Origin: Clostridium_AI sp964409685
GTDB taxonomy: Bacteria > Bacillota > Clostridia > Lachnospirales > Lachnospiraceae
Assembly (NCBI GenBank): GCA_964409685.1
Contig: CAYPEJ010000004.1
Coordinates: forward strand, 62,001 to 126,000
Length of the DNA: 64,000 nt
Direction of reading: 5' to 3'
A program made the position numbers and the translations under genes. Below the pieces are notes generated by a model. That model ran no database searches. It was not told the origin of the DNA and saw nothing but the letters and a program-made list of their open reading frames with translations. Positions 51,073-60,439 of this stretch are shown in pieces; positions within the stretch are counted from its first letter, which is position 1; each line of letters opens with the position of its first letter.

Positions 51073-51963
51073 TCAAGATTGAGGTTTTAAGTTGGCAACA
51101 AGTGCTTCCACCAAAATAGCAGCAGAAGTTTTTGGAGCATATTTACCTGGTAAACCAAGGCAAAGAGCTGTCTTTACTCCTAATCTAGAAGCGGCATCTA
51201 AGTCAACGCATCCAGGACTAGAAGAAATATCAATAAAAGTTGCGTCTTTAGAAACCTCTTTCAATAAACTCTCATTAAAATACTGAGCAGGAATTGTATT
51301 AAAAATAAATAAAAACTCCGATAAAGAGTTTTTCAAAGAATGGAATGGTAGTGTTTCAAAACCTGCACATTTTGCTTCGGCAAGTACGGTATTGCGTCTC
51401 GCAGACACACAAACTTTTGCATCTAGGCCTTTTAATTTATGGGCTAATACACTGCCACATTTTCCATACCCTAATACTAGACAATATGCACCATTTAGAT
51501 TTACAGTACTTCTCATAATAGCTTCCGCAATGGTACCTTCTGCAGTGGATACCGCATTTAGTATTGCAACTTCATCTATATCCATAAAATCCACATACCT
51601 GATAAAATTTTTATCGCAGTGCAGTTTCACACTTTTTGGAATTGCACCTCCAAATAAAGTATGGGAAGAAGTAATACAGGAAAGAAAATGTTTGATAGAT
51701 AAATCAGGCGTTTTCTCAGCTGATGTTATGGATACTTGTGTTTTGGAAAAAGGCACTGGGCCCACAATCACATCTGAAAAATCCATGGCTTCTTGCAAAG
51801 AATTGCAGATGGTAACACTTGAAAGTGCCTCTAATGTATCAATTCCCATACCATCTGTAACACGATAAACACATACATCATAATTCATTTCTACTAATTC
51901 TTTGACCATGTAAAATAATCTAGCATCTCCACCGATTACTGAAATCTTTGATTTTTTTGACAT
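51073..51963 (-). CDS. spoVFA: Dipicolinate synthase subunit A
   Basis: A 296-aa protein of the SpoVFA/DpaA family: KISVIGGDARLFYMVKELVEMNYDVCVYRV at the N terminus and a Rossmann core YCLVLGYGKCGSVLAHKLKGLDAKVCVSARR, followed by IFNTIPAQYFNESLLKEV and FIDISSSPGCVDLDAA. It supplies the NAD(P)-binding part of dipicolinate synthase. GGGGGTTCC before the ATG (minus strand) holds the ribosome site. It heads the two-gene sporulation operon; a mother-cell sigma promoter is expected but was not identified. Confidence 0.9.
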   Translation of the reverse strand: MSKKSKISVIGGDARLFYMVKELVEMNYDVCVYRVTDGMGIDTLEALSSVTICNSLQEAMDFSDVIVGPVPFSKTQVSITSAEKTPDLSIKHFLSCITSSHTLFGGAIPKSVKLHCDKNFIRYVDFMDIDEVAILNAVSTAEGTIAEAIMRSTVNLNGAYCLVLGYGKCGSVLAHKLKGLDAKVCVSARRNTVLAEAKCAGFETLPFHSLKNSLSEFLFIFNTIPAQYFNESLLKEVSKDATFIDISSSPGCVDLDAASRLGVKTALCLGLPGKYAPKTSAAILVEALVANLKPQS

Positions 51964-52021
51964 GTTTGGAACCCCCTTCTATACAATAAGTATATGATTA
52001 AAAAGTGGGTTGGTGAATAAC

Positions 52022-52699
52022 TTATAAAAATAGAGCGATTAAAACCGTAATGAGTCCTGCTACACCAATTGCAATTCCGCTCATCGCCCCTTGCTGTTCT
52101 CCAAGTTCGATGGCCTTTGTTGTTCCAAGTGCATGACTAGAAGTTCCAAATGCAACACCCTGTGCTACCTCATGGTCAATTCGAAAGATTTTAATTAAAA
52201 TTGGTCCAAGTACTGCCCCAAGGATACCAGTAAGTACAACGATTGCAACCGTAATCGCGCCGACACCACCAAGCTGTTCCGAAATTTCAATTGCGATAGC
52301 AGTAGTAACAGACTTAGGAAGTAAGGATGCGAACAATGTCTGATCTAAGTGAAATGCCTTACATAGAAAATATACACTTAGAATCGAAGTTAAACTTCCT
52401 ACAAAGCAACCAGCAAGGATTGGTAGAAAGTATTTTTTTAGTACAACAATTTGTTTATAGATGGAGTAACCCAAAACAGTAGTAGCAGGAGCCACAAACA
52501 TAGAAATGATTGTTCCACCATGATTGTAAGTCTCATATGGAATGTGACATACATTTAATACAATAATAATGAGTGCAATTGCAATCAACAAAGGATTTAC
52601 CAATGTACTCTTTGTTTTTTTATTTAAAAATACACCTATTTGGAATGCAAATATAGTAAGTGCAATACCAAATAGAGGATTCTCTAGTATTTCAGTCAT
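52022..52699 (-). CDS. lrgB: LrgB/CidB-family membrane protein
   Basis: A 225-aa protein with about six helices and the LrgB pattern: ENPLFGIALTIFAFQIGVFLNKKTK, LLPKSVTTAIAIEISEQLGGVGAITVAIVVLTGILGAVLGP and GTSSHALGTTKAIELGEQQGAMSGIAIGVAGLITVL. LrgAB/CidAB proteins affect autolysis and, in several bacteria, pyruvate uptake. It follows lrgA with one base between stop and start. Confidence 0.85.
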   Translation of the reverse strand: MTEILENPLFGIALTIFAFQIGVFLNKKTKSTLVNPLLIAIALIIIVLNVCHIPYETYNHGGTIISMFVAPATTVLGYSIYKQIVVLKKYFLPILAGCFVGSLTSILSVYFLCKAFHLDQTLFASLLPKSVTTAIAIEISEQLGGVGAITVAIVVLTGILGAVLGPILIKIFRIDHEVAQGVAFGTSSHALGTTKAIELGEQQGAMSGIAIGVAGLITVLIALFL

Positions 52700-52700
52700 G

Positions 52701-53063
52701 CTATTTTGCCTCCTTTTTCTTCATTCGTTTAATAAAAAATAAAACGGTATAACCACTTGTGATAAAAGTTAAAATTGTGGTAATGATTGTAATAAGTACA
52801 AGTGGAATAATCGATGATTTGATTAACACATATTTGTCCATAATCCCAACACCAGCAGGAATAAAATATAATGCCATAGTTCCGAGTAAGAAGTCAGATA
52901 CTGTGCTTACTTGTTCTGGTTTGATTCTTTTGAAAACTAACAGTAAAAATAGTAACAGTAGACTGATTACGCTTGCAGGAAATGCAAATGGAAGAATCGC
53001 AGAGATCACTTCGCCAGCTAGACACAAGGAAAAGATAATCAATAGCTGTTTTAGTATATTCAT
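52701..53063 (-). CDS. lrgA: LrgA/CidA-family holin-like membrane protein
   Basis: A 120-aa protein with four helices: LLIIFSLCLAGEVISAILPFAFPASVISLLLLFLLL, VSTVSDFLLGTMALYFIPAGVGIMDKY and ITTILTFITSGYTVLFFIKR. It is the holin-like partner of LrgB. The pair is encoded on the minus strand; AGGTGAGC precedes the ATG. A LytS/LytR regulator is not in the window. Confidence 0.85.
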   Translation of the reverse strand: MNILKQLLIIFSLCLAGEVISAILPFAFPASVISLLLLFLLLVFKRIKPEQVSTVSDFLLGTMALYFIPAGVGIMDKYVLIKSSIIPLVLITIITTILTFITSGYTVLFFIKRMKKKEAK

Positions 53064-53420
53064 TTTAGCTCACCTCTTTCGTTTAGTAGTTAATTTGTTG
53101 TGATTTGTACATGTATGATAAAAAAGCCAACGGCTCATACTATTTATTCAAAAAAGCACGTCCCATAACAGAAACAGAAGGAATTATGAAACTGCTTAAA
53201 ACGTGCTTATGCTTGTGGCAGGATATGAGGCCACAAGAAGGATTATTTATTTATTATTTGAAAATCAGTAAAAATATATCACAAATTGTTGAAAGAAACA
53301 AGTTAGACATGCTACATGGATGAAATTCCCAAATAAAGAAATATGTTTGTAGGGTTTGTATAGAGTAGTGAAGAAATATGCAACCTTTGTATCGACATAT
53401 AAAAAAATAAGAAAGAAAGT

Positions 53421-53449
53421 TTGACTTAGATTGAGAAAAATGTTATACT
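53421..53449 (+). promoter_or_regulatory. Promoter of the cold-shock gene
   Basis: TTGACT (53421-53426), exact 17-bp spacer, TATACT (53444-53449). It leaves a leader of about 76 nt with small repeats (CACAATTGTG, AACACAAATGTG), as is usual for temperature-responsive csp leaders. Confidence 0.7.
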
Positions 53450-53532
53450 GTCTACGTTGTGAGAAATCACAATTGTGCAAGAACACAAATGTGCGACACA
53501 ATGATTATTTATTTATTATTGGAGGAATTATT

Positions 53533-53733
53533 ATGAACAAAGGTACCGTAAAATGGTTCAACAATCAAAAAGGATATGGTTTTATTTCTGATGAAACAGG
53601 AAGTGACATCTTTGTACACTACACAGGCTTAAACATGGAAGGTTTCAAATCTTTAGAAGAAGGCCAAGCAGTTGAATTTGATGTAATTGAAGGTGCTAAA
53701 GGACCACAAGCAACTAACGTAACAATTGCCTAG
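53533..53733 (+). CDS. Cold-shock protein (CspA family)
   Basis: A 66-aa single-domain OB-fold RNA/DNA chaperone: MNKGTVKWFNNQKGYGFISDETGSDIFVHYTGL, holding RNP1 (KGYGFI) and RNP2 (DIFVHY), and the usual end GPQATNVT. TTGGAGGAATTATT gives a very strong ribosome site. It is monocistronic, with its own promoter and a terminator 120 bp downstream. One change: the RNP2 region has HYTGL where most have HFSAI. Confidence 0.93.
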   Translation: MNKGTVKWFNNQKGYGFISDETGSDIFVHYTGLNMEGFKSLEEGQAVEFDVIEGAKGPQATNVTIA

Positions 53734-53853
53734 TTATTAGGTAGTTTACAGTGTACCTTTATTCTTATAGATTTTTAAGTTTAATTTATTCATAATATTT
53801 TGATTTTTAAGTTTATACGGATTAAGTGCTATATTGTTAGAACGAAGTTGAAT

Positions 53854-53884
53854 AAAAAAGGTTATCCCAAGGATAACCTTTTTT
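53854..53884 (+). terminator. Rho-independent terminator after the cold-shock gene
   Basis: AAAAAAGGTTATCC (53854-53867), 3-nt loop, GGATAACCTTTTTT (53871-53884): a perfect 14-bp stem that works in both directions. Confidence 0.85.
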
Positions 53885-53948
53885 ACATCTTACAATTTAG
53901 AGAATAAATTAAGATACCATATTATTTTGATAAAAAGGGATGAGGTAG

Positions 53949-54617
53949 ATGAAGGAACATTTATTACAATTTTCATATAACAAGTTACTACCATCCGTTC
54001 CGTTTGATAAATTAAAAGTGGAGATAGAACCTTTGGAAGTACAAAGATTCTTTTCTACGTGTAAACCAATTCGTTGTATTATGTATTATTGGGGAAACGA
54101 AGAGGTGGAACAGGGGATTCTTAAGCTCACAGATAATCAATTGATTCTTTCAGACAATACATTCTATTGTGATGTTTTCAAAGAGTTTTCTTCGTGTCAG
54201 ATTACATCTGGCATGGCATATCTTATTTCATGTAGCCAAGATTCCTATGAACAGATAGGAAGCGGCGAATTGAATTATCATTTTATTCAAAATTCATGTA
54301 TAGATTTAGTTCGTGATATTGTAATGCAGAACTTTAAATTATTTACAAAAAATGAATATGACGAAGCAGAACAGATTGCATATACAAAGGGTTTTGGACC
54401 TGGTTATTTTGGTATGCCTGTTGAAGAAGGAAAAAAGATACATAAGCTTTTACATGGAGAGCAAATCGGTGTAAGATATAAAGGAGACATGATGTATCCG
54501 CTGAAATCATCCATTGGGCTTGCATTTAGTTACAAAGGGAAGAATGAAGTTTGTTTGAATCCCTGCGATTATTGTGAAGCAACTGGTGAGCATTGTATGT
54601 TTTGTGGAGGACTATAG
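53949..54617 (+). CDS. Methionine synthase activation-domain-like protein
   Basis: A 222-aa protein resembling the vitamin B12-dependent methionine synthase activation domain as a stand-alone unit: KGFGPGYFGMPVEEGKKIHKLLHGEQIGVRYKGDMMYPLKSSIGLAFSYKG matches the SPGYGDxPLxxQ ... IGVxLTxSxMMxPxKSVS block. It ends in a Cys-rich tail (CLNPCDYCEATGEHCMFCGG). In the full enzyme this domain binds AdoMet for reductive methylation of inactive cob(II)alamin. The gene ends next to the start of a RACo-like gene. The two probably reactivate a corrinoid protein encoded elsewhere. Confidence 0.72.
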   Translation: MKEHLLQFSYNKLLPSVPFDKLKVEIEPLEVQRFFSTCKPIRCIMYYWGNEEVEQGILKLTDNQLILSDNTFYCDVFKEFSSCQITSGMAYLISCSQDSYEQIGSGELNYHFIQNSCIDLVRDIVMQNFKLFTKNEYDEAEQIAYTKGFGPGYFGMPVEEGKKIHKLLHGEQIGVRYKGDMMYPLKSSIGLAFSYKGKNEVCLNPCDYCEATGEHCMFCGGL

Positions 54618-56183
54618 ATGAATGTGACTTTTTTGCCAAGATATAAACAAGTAGCAATAGAAGAACCTTGTATATTAATGGAGGTTATGATAAAACACCA
54701 AGTTTTAATGGATTTCGTATGTGGTGGAAATGGAACTTGTGGAAAATGTAAAGTACTTATTTCCAAAGGGAATCGTATGCCATATACGAATGCAGAACTG
54801 CAGTATCTAAGCAAAGAAGAATTAGAAGCAGGATATCGTTTGGCCTGTGAATATAGGGTCACAGAAGATACTTGTGTGATTTTAGAGGAAGAAATTGAAC
54901 CAGTATTGCAAAATACACCAAAGATAACAGCTGAGTTAGAAGATGCTGAGATTAACATTGCATTTGATATTGGAACTACAACGATTGAAGCAGCATTTTT
55001 AAAGAATGTAAACCATAAGCAAGAGCTTGTAACAAAGAAGACCCATGTGAATCCGCAGCGTATACATGGATTAGATGTAATGTCTAGATTATCTTATGGG
55101 ATTCAGTCAGTAGAACACGCAGAGGTTCTGCAAAGATTAGTATTAGATGCACTAAATGCAATGATAACAGAATTTTCGACACAATATTCAGTAAGAGAGG
55201 CACAGTTTAAGAAAATTGTTGTTATGGGAAATACTACAATGATTTATCTTTTGCTAAACAGTGTAGAGTATCCAATAAAAAGTTTAGTAAAGCCACCTTT
55301 CCAGGTTCATTTTTCTGGTTTTATTGAAAATGCAAAAAAATATGGTTTCTTTGTAAATGAGACATGTCAACTTATTGTTCCGCCATTAATTCAGGGATAT
55401 GTCGGTTCGGATACACTTGGGTGTATATTGGCAACTGGTATTGCAGATAAGAAAGGAACTTACGCCATTATGGACATAGGAACCAATGGTGAGATGGTGT
55501 TAAGTTGCGATGGCAGAATTCGTGTTTGCTCAACAGCAGCAGGTCCTGCATTTGAAGGGGCTTCCATTGCACAAGGAATGCGTGCAGAGAAAGGAGCCAT
55601 TTATGCAGTTTCTTTATTTGATCATGAATTTGAGCATGAATTAAAGCACGAATTAAAGCACAAGTTTGACATTCGGGTAATTGGTGATGGACAGCCAAGA
55701 GGAATCTGTGGTTCTGGATTATTAGATGTCATAAGTGTTTTTCTAGAGTTGGGATGGATAGATGAAACTGGGCTTATGAAAGAGAGAAAGATTGCATTAG
55801 ATGAAGAAGGAAAGGTGTCACTATGGCAAGAAGATGTCAGGCAATTTCAACTGGCGAAAGCCGCCATACAAGCAGGATTTTCTTTGTTGTTAGAAGCAAA
55901 TGGAGTATCACTAGAACAGTTAGATAAGATTTATATAGCAGGAGCATTTGGAAGTGGATTAAATGTAGAACATGCCAAGAGATGTGGTTTGTTTCCAGAT
56001 GTAGAGACAGATAAATTTGAGTATATTGAAAATGGTTCTTTAACCGGTGGGATATTGATTTTACAGAACGAGGAATGTATGAAGCGATCAAGAGAACAAG
56101 TTCAGAGAATGGAACATTTGGAACTGGCTAATGTGGATGAGTTTCGAGAACGATTTATCCAAGATATGAATTTGAAGCACTAA
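54618..56183 (+). CDS. RACo-like corrinoid activation protein (2Fe-2S and ASKHA ATPase)
   Basis: A 521-aa protein of the DUF4445/RACo type. The N-terminal ferredoxin domain has Cys35, Cys41, Cys44 and Cys77 (C-x5-C-x2-C spacing for a 2Fe-2S cluster). The ASKHA ATPase has the phosphate loops INIAFDIGTTTIEAAFL, GTYAIMDIGTNGEMVL and the adenosine motif IYIAGAFGSGLN, with CGSGLLDVISVFLELGWID between. RACo uses ATP to push an electron onto cobalamin, reactivating corrinoid methyltransferase proteins. It starts with ATG right after the upstream stop. A small His/Lys/Glu repeat (HEFEHELKHELKHKF, about 340) is inserted in the ATPase. Confidence 0.85.
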   Translation: MNVTFLPRYKQVAIEEPCILMEVMIKHQVLMDFVCGGNGTCGKCKVLISKGNRMPYTNAELQYLSKEELEAGYRLACEYRVTEDTCVILEEEIEPVLQNTPKITAELEDAEINIAFDIGTTTIEAAFLKNVNHKQELVTKKTHVNPQRIHGLDVMSRLSYGIQSVEHAEVLQRLVLDALNAMITEFSTQYSVREAQFKKIVVMGNTTMIYLLLNSVEYPIKSLVKPPFQVHFSGFIENAKKYGFFVNETCQLIVPPLIQGYVGSDTLGCILATGIADKKGTYAIMDIGTNGEMVLSCDGRIRVCSTAAGPAFEGASIAQGMRAEKGAIYAVSLFDHEFEHELKHELKHKFDIRVIGDGQPRGICGSGLLDVISVFLELGWIDETGLMKERKIALDEEGKVSLWQEDVRQFQLAKAAIQAGFSLLLEANGVSLEQLDKIYIAGAFGSGLNVEHAKRCGLFPDVETDKFEYIENGSLTGGILILQNEECMKRSREQVQRMEHLELANVDEFRERFIQDMNLKH

Positions 56184-56271
56184 AAACAAGGAATGTTTTC
56201 TTGATTTATACAAGAGTTTTGTTATAATAGGTGTGGAAATGAAAAGAATATATTAAATCGAGGTATGTTGA

Positions 56272-57414
56272 ATGAAATTGAACACCCAAAAGGCATTTCA
56301 GAAGTTTATAGAATCAATCGAATTTCCAACGATTGTTTACTTAAATGAAACAGGGAAAATTATTGCCAGTAATCATCATGCCAGTATGATTATTGGCGAT
56401 AAGAATAAAAATATTAGAGAGTTAATTGATAATGAACGAAAAGTACGTTTTCATCGCATTATTAAAGAAAAATTTAGAACGATTTTTCATAATGTGATTA
56501 TTTATCAAGGACATAATAAGTTAGAGGTAGACGTAGAGATAAATCCAATTAAATTGGGAAATGAACATGTTATGATTTGCTTTTTTAGTCAATCGTATAA
56601 GATGATGTATGATAAGTATTTGTCTATATTGGTGCCTAGACTATTTTACAAAGATGCCAATTTGAATTTTGAATACTGTAGTCGATATTTTCAATTAGAT
56701 ACAAATATTGATATGGCAACGGATGTTGTAACGGAAGACTTTATTGATCAAGAAGTTAGTGTTTATATTACAGAATTAGAACAAGAATTAATTAGAGATA
56801 AACGAAGTGATTACAATTCAATACATACAATTAAGAGTAGACAGGGGAGAGATTACTTCGCAAGAATGCATAGAATGCCTGTGCAAGATGGAAATGGAAC
56901 TGTGTACGGATTACTTGGTGTTTATACTGTAATTTTAAATCGAGATGAATTTCAAGGATTATTTGATGCAACCCTACGTGAAAATCAAGTATTGACTCGA
57001 ATCGTAAGTAGACAAGATCGATATGTAGTAAGCTGGCGAATGGAACAGGGCTGGCCAATTGAATATATTAGTTCTAATTTTGCAGATTTTGAGTATGAAC
57101 TTTTGGAACTTCATAGTGGTTTGCTTAATTGGCGTATGCTGATGCATTCAGAAGATTATGAGCGAATTAATCAGGAGATTGAGGCTTGTATCGAAAGCGA
57201 AGAGGATGTACTTCCAATTTTACGATATCGCCTCCGTAAAAATAGTGGAAAGTACCTTTGGGTAGAGGATACAACTCATTCTTTAGTTTGGGATGGACAA
57301 GTGTATCTTAGAGAAGGAATGTTTAAAGTTCTGCCTGAAGATACCTATAAAGAATTAGAAAAAAAGTATGGGAGAGGGATAAGTAATGAAGATAACGACA
57401 CAAAAATTTGGTAA
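56272..57414 (+). CDS. PAS-domain protein without output domain
   Basis: A 380-aa soluble protein. An N-terminal PAS (FQKFIESIEFPTIVYLNETGKIIASNHHASMIIG, about 10-110), a middle region with a PAS-like RQGRDYFARMHRMPVQDGNGTVYGLLGVYTVI (about 185-220), and a C-terminal PAS_3 fold (WRMEQGWPIEYISSNFADFEYELLEL ... YRLRKNSGKYLWVEDTTHSLVWDGQVY) are visible. There is no kinase, GGDEF or EAL, so it must act by protein contact. Its last 29 bases overlap the galactose mutarotase gene. A link to sugar metabolism is possible. Confidence 0.7.
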   Translation: MKLNTQKAFQKFIESIEFPTIVYLNETGKIIASNHHASMIIGDKNKNIRELIDNERKVRFHRIIKEKFRTIFHNVIIYQGHNKLEVDVEINPIKLGNEHVMICFFSQSYKMMYDKYLSILVPRLFYKDANLNFEYCSRYFQLDTNIDMATDVVTEDFIDQEVSVYITELEQELIRDKRSDYNSIHTIKSRQGRDYFARMHRMPVQDGNGTVYGLLGVYTVILNRDEFQGLFDATLRENQVLTRIVSRQDRYVVSWRMEQGWPIEYISSNFADFEYELLELHSGLLNWRMLMHSEDYERINQEIEACIESEEDVLPILRYRLRKNSGKYLWVEDTTHSLVWDGQVYLREGMFKVLPEDTYKELEKKYGRGISNEDNDTKIW

Positions 57415-58444
57415 GTTAGAATCAGGTGAAGAAATTAGTGTGTACACACTAAAGAACAAAAACGGTATGGAAGTATCTTGTTTGAATTATGGTGCCATTT
57501 TGAAAAATGTTATTGTACCAGATAAAGCAGGTAATTTCAAAGATGTTGTATTAGGCTATGATACAATAGAAGGTTATGTAAAAGATGATTCTGCACTTGG
57601 TGCATTTGTAGGAAGACATGCCAATCGTATTAAAGATGCGAAATTCGTTTTAAATGGAGTTACTTATGAGCTTCAGAAAAACGACAATGGTAATAACCTT
57701 CATGGTGGAACTCCAAAATATAATAAGGTTGTTTATGAAGCAGATACATTTGAAGATGAAGACTCTGTATCCGTTGAATTTTCAAGATTAAGTAAAGACA
57801 TGGAACAAGGTTTCCCAGGAAACTTTGATGTTACTGTGACTTACACATTAACAGAAGATAATGAACTTGTCATTGAATATTTAGGGGTACCAGATAAGGA
57901 TACCGTTGTAAATCTTACAAACCACTCTTATTTCAACCTTGCAGGACATGATAGTGGAAGTGTTATAAATCATAAAGTTGAGATTTATGCAGAAGAATTT
58001 ACACCAACCGATAAGGTATTAATTCCAACAGGTGAATATAGAAAAGTAGAGGGAACTCCTATGGACTTCCGTACTATGAAGGCAATTGGTCAAGATATTG
58101 ATGCAGATTATGAGCCACTTCATTTTGCAAATGGATATGACCATAACTTTGTAATTAAGCATGAAGTAGGCGGTGATGTAGAGTTAGTTGCAAAATGTTG
58201 GGATGAAGAAAGTGGACGTCTCATGGAAGTGTACACAGATAGACCAGGGATTCAGATGTATACCGCAAATGCATTAAAAGAAACAAATTGTAAAGGTGGA
58301 GTTACTTACGGCAATCGTGGAGGCGTTTGTTTCGAGACACAAAACTTCCCAAATGCAATTAATACACCAGGATTTCCAAATGGTGTAGTAAAAGCAGGGG
58401 AAGAATTTAGCACTGTTACAGTGTATAAATTTTTGGTGAAATAG
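57386..58444 (+). CDS. galM: Galactose mutarotase (aldose 1-epimerase)
   Basis: A 352-aa enzyme that interconverts alpha and beta forms of aldoses. Diagnostic parts are VVLGYDTIEGYVKDDSALGAFVGRHANRI, NNLHGG, the catalytic-His block VVNLTNHSYFNLAGH and a C-terminal GGVCFETQNFPNAIN with the catalytic Glu. The start ATG at 57386 lies inside the PAS gene behind GGGAGAGGGATAAGTA, so translation is coupled. Confidence 0.92.
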   Translation: MKITTQKFGKLESGEEISVYTLKNKNGMEVSCLNYGAILKNVIVPDKAGNFKDVVLGYDTIEGYVKDDSALGAFVGRHANRIKDAKFVLNGVTYELQKNDNGNNLHGGTPKYNKVVYEADTFEDEDSVSVEFSRLSKDMEQGFPGNFDVTVTYTLTEDNELVIEYLGVPDKDTVVNLTNHSYFNLAGHDSGSVINHKVEIYAEEFTPTDKVLIPTGEYRKVEGTPMDFRTMKAIGQDIDADYEPLHFANGYDHNFVIKHEVGGDVELVAKCWDEESGRLMEVYTDRPGIQMYTANALKETNCKGGVTYGNRGGVCFETQNFPNAINTPGFPNGVVKAGEEFSTVTVYKFLVK

Positions 58445-58505
58445 TAGATTAATTGTTTCATTAGGTAATTTATGATAAGTAATTTATGATTTTTTAAATT
58501 AGAAA

Positions 58506-58565
58506 AGCTCCCATCTTAGCCAGTCTATGTCTAAGAGATTAGAATATACGCGCTAAGGGGGAGCT
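58506..58565. terminator. Bidirectional terminator between galM and upp
   Basis: AGCTCCC (58506-58512) with CTTAGC (58515-58520) pairs with GCTAAG (58552-58557) and GGGAGCT (58559-58565), leaving a small internal bulge. On the minus strand it is followed by TTTTCT. Confidence 0.6.
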
Positions 58566-58647
58566 ATTTACACACTATATTAATGTTACATATTATCTAT
58601 TAATATATAAATGAATATTTTCTATTATGATTCCATACGATTACAAA

Positions 58648-59277
58648 TTATTTTGTACCATAAATTCTATCGCCTGCATCTCCTAAGCCAGGAAGAATGT
58701 AACCTTGTTCATTTAAACGTTCGTCTAATGCACCAATGAAGATGTCCACATCTGGATGTGCTTCTTGTAGTGCTTTTACACCTTCAGGAGCAGCGATTAA
58801 GCACAAGAATTGAATTTTTTTAATGCCTCTATTTTTTAAGCTTGTTAAAGCTGCAATAGCGGAACCGCCAGTGGCAAGCATAGGGTCTACTACATAGATA
58901 TCACGGTCAGTTGCATCTTGTGGAAGCTTGCAGAAATATTCAGTTGGTTCTAAAGTATCTTCATTACGATACATACCGATATGACCAACTTTTGCATTAG
59001 GAATTAGGTTAAGAATTCCATCGGCCATGTGAAGACCTGCACGAAGGATAGGAACGATACATAACTTTTTACCAGCAATTTCTTTTACTGTTGTTTTTAC
59101 AAGAGGTGTTTCAATTTCGATATCGTCTAGAGGAAGTTCTCTTGTTGCTTCATAGCAGATAAGCATAGCAACTTCGGATACTAAATCACGAAATTCCTTT
59201 GTAGATGTGTGTTTCATTCTCATAATACCGATTTTGTGCTGGATTAATGGATGATCCATGATTGTTACTTTTGACAT
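58648..59277 (-). CDS. upp: Uracil phosphoribosyltransferase
   Basis: A 209-aa enzyme that makes UMP from uracil and PRPP (pyrimidine salvage). Conserved parts are HPLIQHKIGIMR at the start, VPILRAGLHMADGIL, the PRPP-binding loop VDPMLATGGSAIAAL and GALDERLNEQGYILPGLGDAGDRIYGT at the end. The ATG at 59277 has GGAGGTAG 9 bp before it; an earlier ATG five codons upstream overlaps that site and is disfavoured. It is monocistronic. Confidence 0.95.
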   Translation of the reverse strand: MSKVTIMDHPLIQHKIGIMRMKHTSTKEFRDLVSEVAMLICYEATRELPLDDIEIETPLVKTTVKEIAGKKLCIVPILRAGLHMADGILNLIPNAKVGHIGMYRNEDTLEPTEYFCKLPQDATDRDIYVVDPMLATGGSAIAALTSLKNRGIKKIQFLCLIAAPEGVKALQEAHPDVDIFIGALDERLNEQGYILPGLGDAGDRIYGTK

Positions 59278-59651
59278 TTTGTCTACCTCCATATGTGTTT
59301 TGCTTTACATTTAGGGAAGATTATATCATTATCGTGCAAATATGAAAAGGTATAATACAATAAAAACTTTATGAAAAATCCAAAGGAAATAGTTACAAAA
59401 AAATTATATGATGGAAAATAGAAAGTTGAAAAAAAGATATACTAAATGGAGGAGGCCCGACAACTTTGGGAAAGTTGCCAGGCATTATGAAATAATTAAA
59501 AAATTTATTTATCAGTATGTAAACAGTATAAAAGTAAAATATGTTTAAATTATGATTCAATTGTGTTTTTTTTGTGAACTCACTTTATTAGGATGGCGAA
59601 AAAGCATAGAATAAGATGTATGAATTTTTATCAAAATAAAAAGCAAAATGT
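59278..59651. other. Intergenic stretch between upp and an unknown gene
   Basis: About 370 bp without a gene. A hairpin CAACTTT-GGG-AAAGTTG (about 59462-59478) flanked by GGCCCGA and CCAGGC lies in the middle of otherwise AT-rich DNA; it could be part of a small structured RNA. Confidence 0.4.
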
Positions 59652-60215
59652 TTGCTTCTGAATAATATAATAGCAGAACAGCTTATAATATATCATTACC
59701 GTAAAACAAGGATACCACGACAAGAAAGGCTGGTGAATATTTTGTCAAGTGTGTTCAAGAAGCTAATTACCAAAGAACTAGGAGCGAGCCGCTATAACAA
59801 GTATTTCTTTTGTTATCAAAAGTTAATTATAGAAAAAAAATATGATAGTACCAAGTTAAGCAATAAAGAAATTCACGATGACATTTATAATACATTAAAA
59901 GATCGTGACATTATGGTTTTGCAAAAAATGCTAGAACGTTTGCTAGATTGTATGCATTTGGCACTGCGAATAAGCAAACAGTATATGTTTGTTTTCTTTG
60001 CTTATTTGTTGACTATCATAGTTATCCTATTTCAAGGGTTTACATGGTGGATTTCACTATGTAGTATTCTTGCGCTATCTGTAGCATTTATATATAAGAC
60101 GTTTGAATTTATTGTAAATAAGTATTGTTTTATTGATGCACACATTATATTAGTTTACAAGTCGGTGTTGGATGAACTGATATTAGGTAGAAGTCGAAAA
60201 CAAGGTAGTTTATAG
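59652..60215 (+). CDS. Unknown protein with two membrane helices
   Basis: Up to 187 residues: a basic soluble start with QERLVNILSSVFKKLITKELGASRYNKYF, then two adjacent hydrophobic helices (MFVFFAYLLTIIVILFQGF and WISLCSILALSVAFIYKTF, about 120-160) and a short tail. I do not recognise the family. The frame opens with TTG at 59652 without a good ribosome site; TTG at 59739, behind GAAAGG, is an alternative. A terminator follows. It may be real but its start is uncertain. Confidence 0.45.
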   Translation: MLLNNIIAEQLIIYHYRKTRIPRQERLVNILSSVFKKLITKELGASRYNKYFFCYQKLIIEKKYDSTKLSNKEIHDDIYNTLKDRDIMVLQKMLERLLDCMHLALRISKQYMFVFFAYLLTIIVILFQGFTWWISLCSILALSVAFIYKTFEFIVNKYCFIDAHIILVYKSVLDELILGRSRKQGSL

Positions 60216-60290
60216 ATTTTAAGTAGTAATTTTCATATGGGACATGAGAAGTATGAATATGAAAATTGTAAAATAATATGAAGAAATAGA

Positions 60291-60329
60291 AATGGAGCTT
60301 GAAAGAATTGCTTTCAGGCTCCATTTTGA
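60291..60329 (+). terminator. Terminator after the unknown membrane protein
   Basis: AATGGAGC (60291-60298) with TGAAAG (60300-60305) pairs with CTTTCA (60311-60316) and GCTCCATT (60318-60325), then TTG. Confidence 0.65.
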
Positions 60330-60439
60330 GGAAGAAATAAATCTTATAGAACTTTACAAGAACGTTTCTGCAAAAAGCTCTTGTAAAAGTGTAAGATAAT
60401 ATATAGAAACGTGAAGTAAGCCAGTTCGACTCGTACACG

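Noticed and set aside
51392..51868. 158-codon frame on the plus strand inside dipicolinate synthase A
   Set aside because: It is the reverse shadow of a well-conserved gene and has no ribosome site.
53105..53323. 72-codon open frame opposite lrgA
   Set aside because: No ribosome site, no recognisable family and composition like the surrounding AT-rich non-coding DNA.
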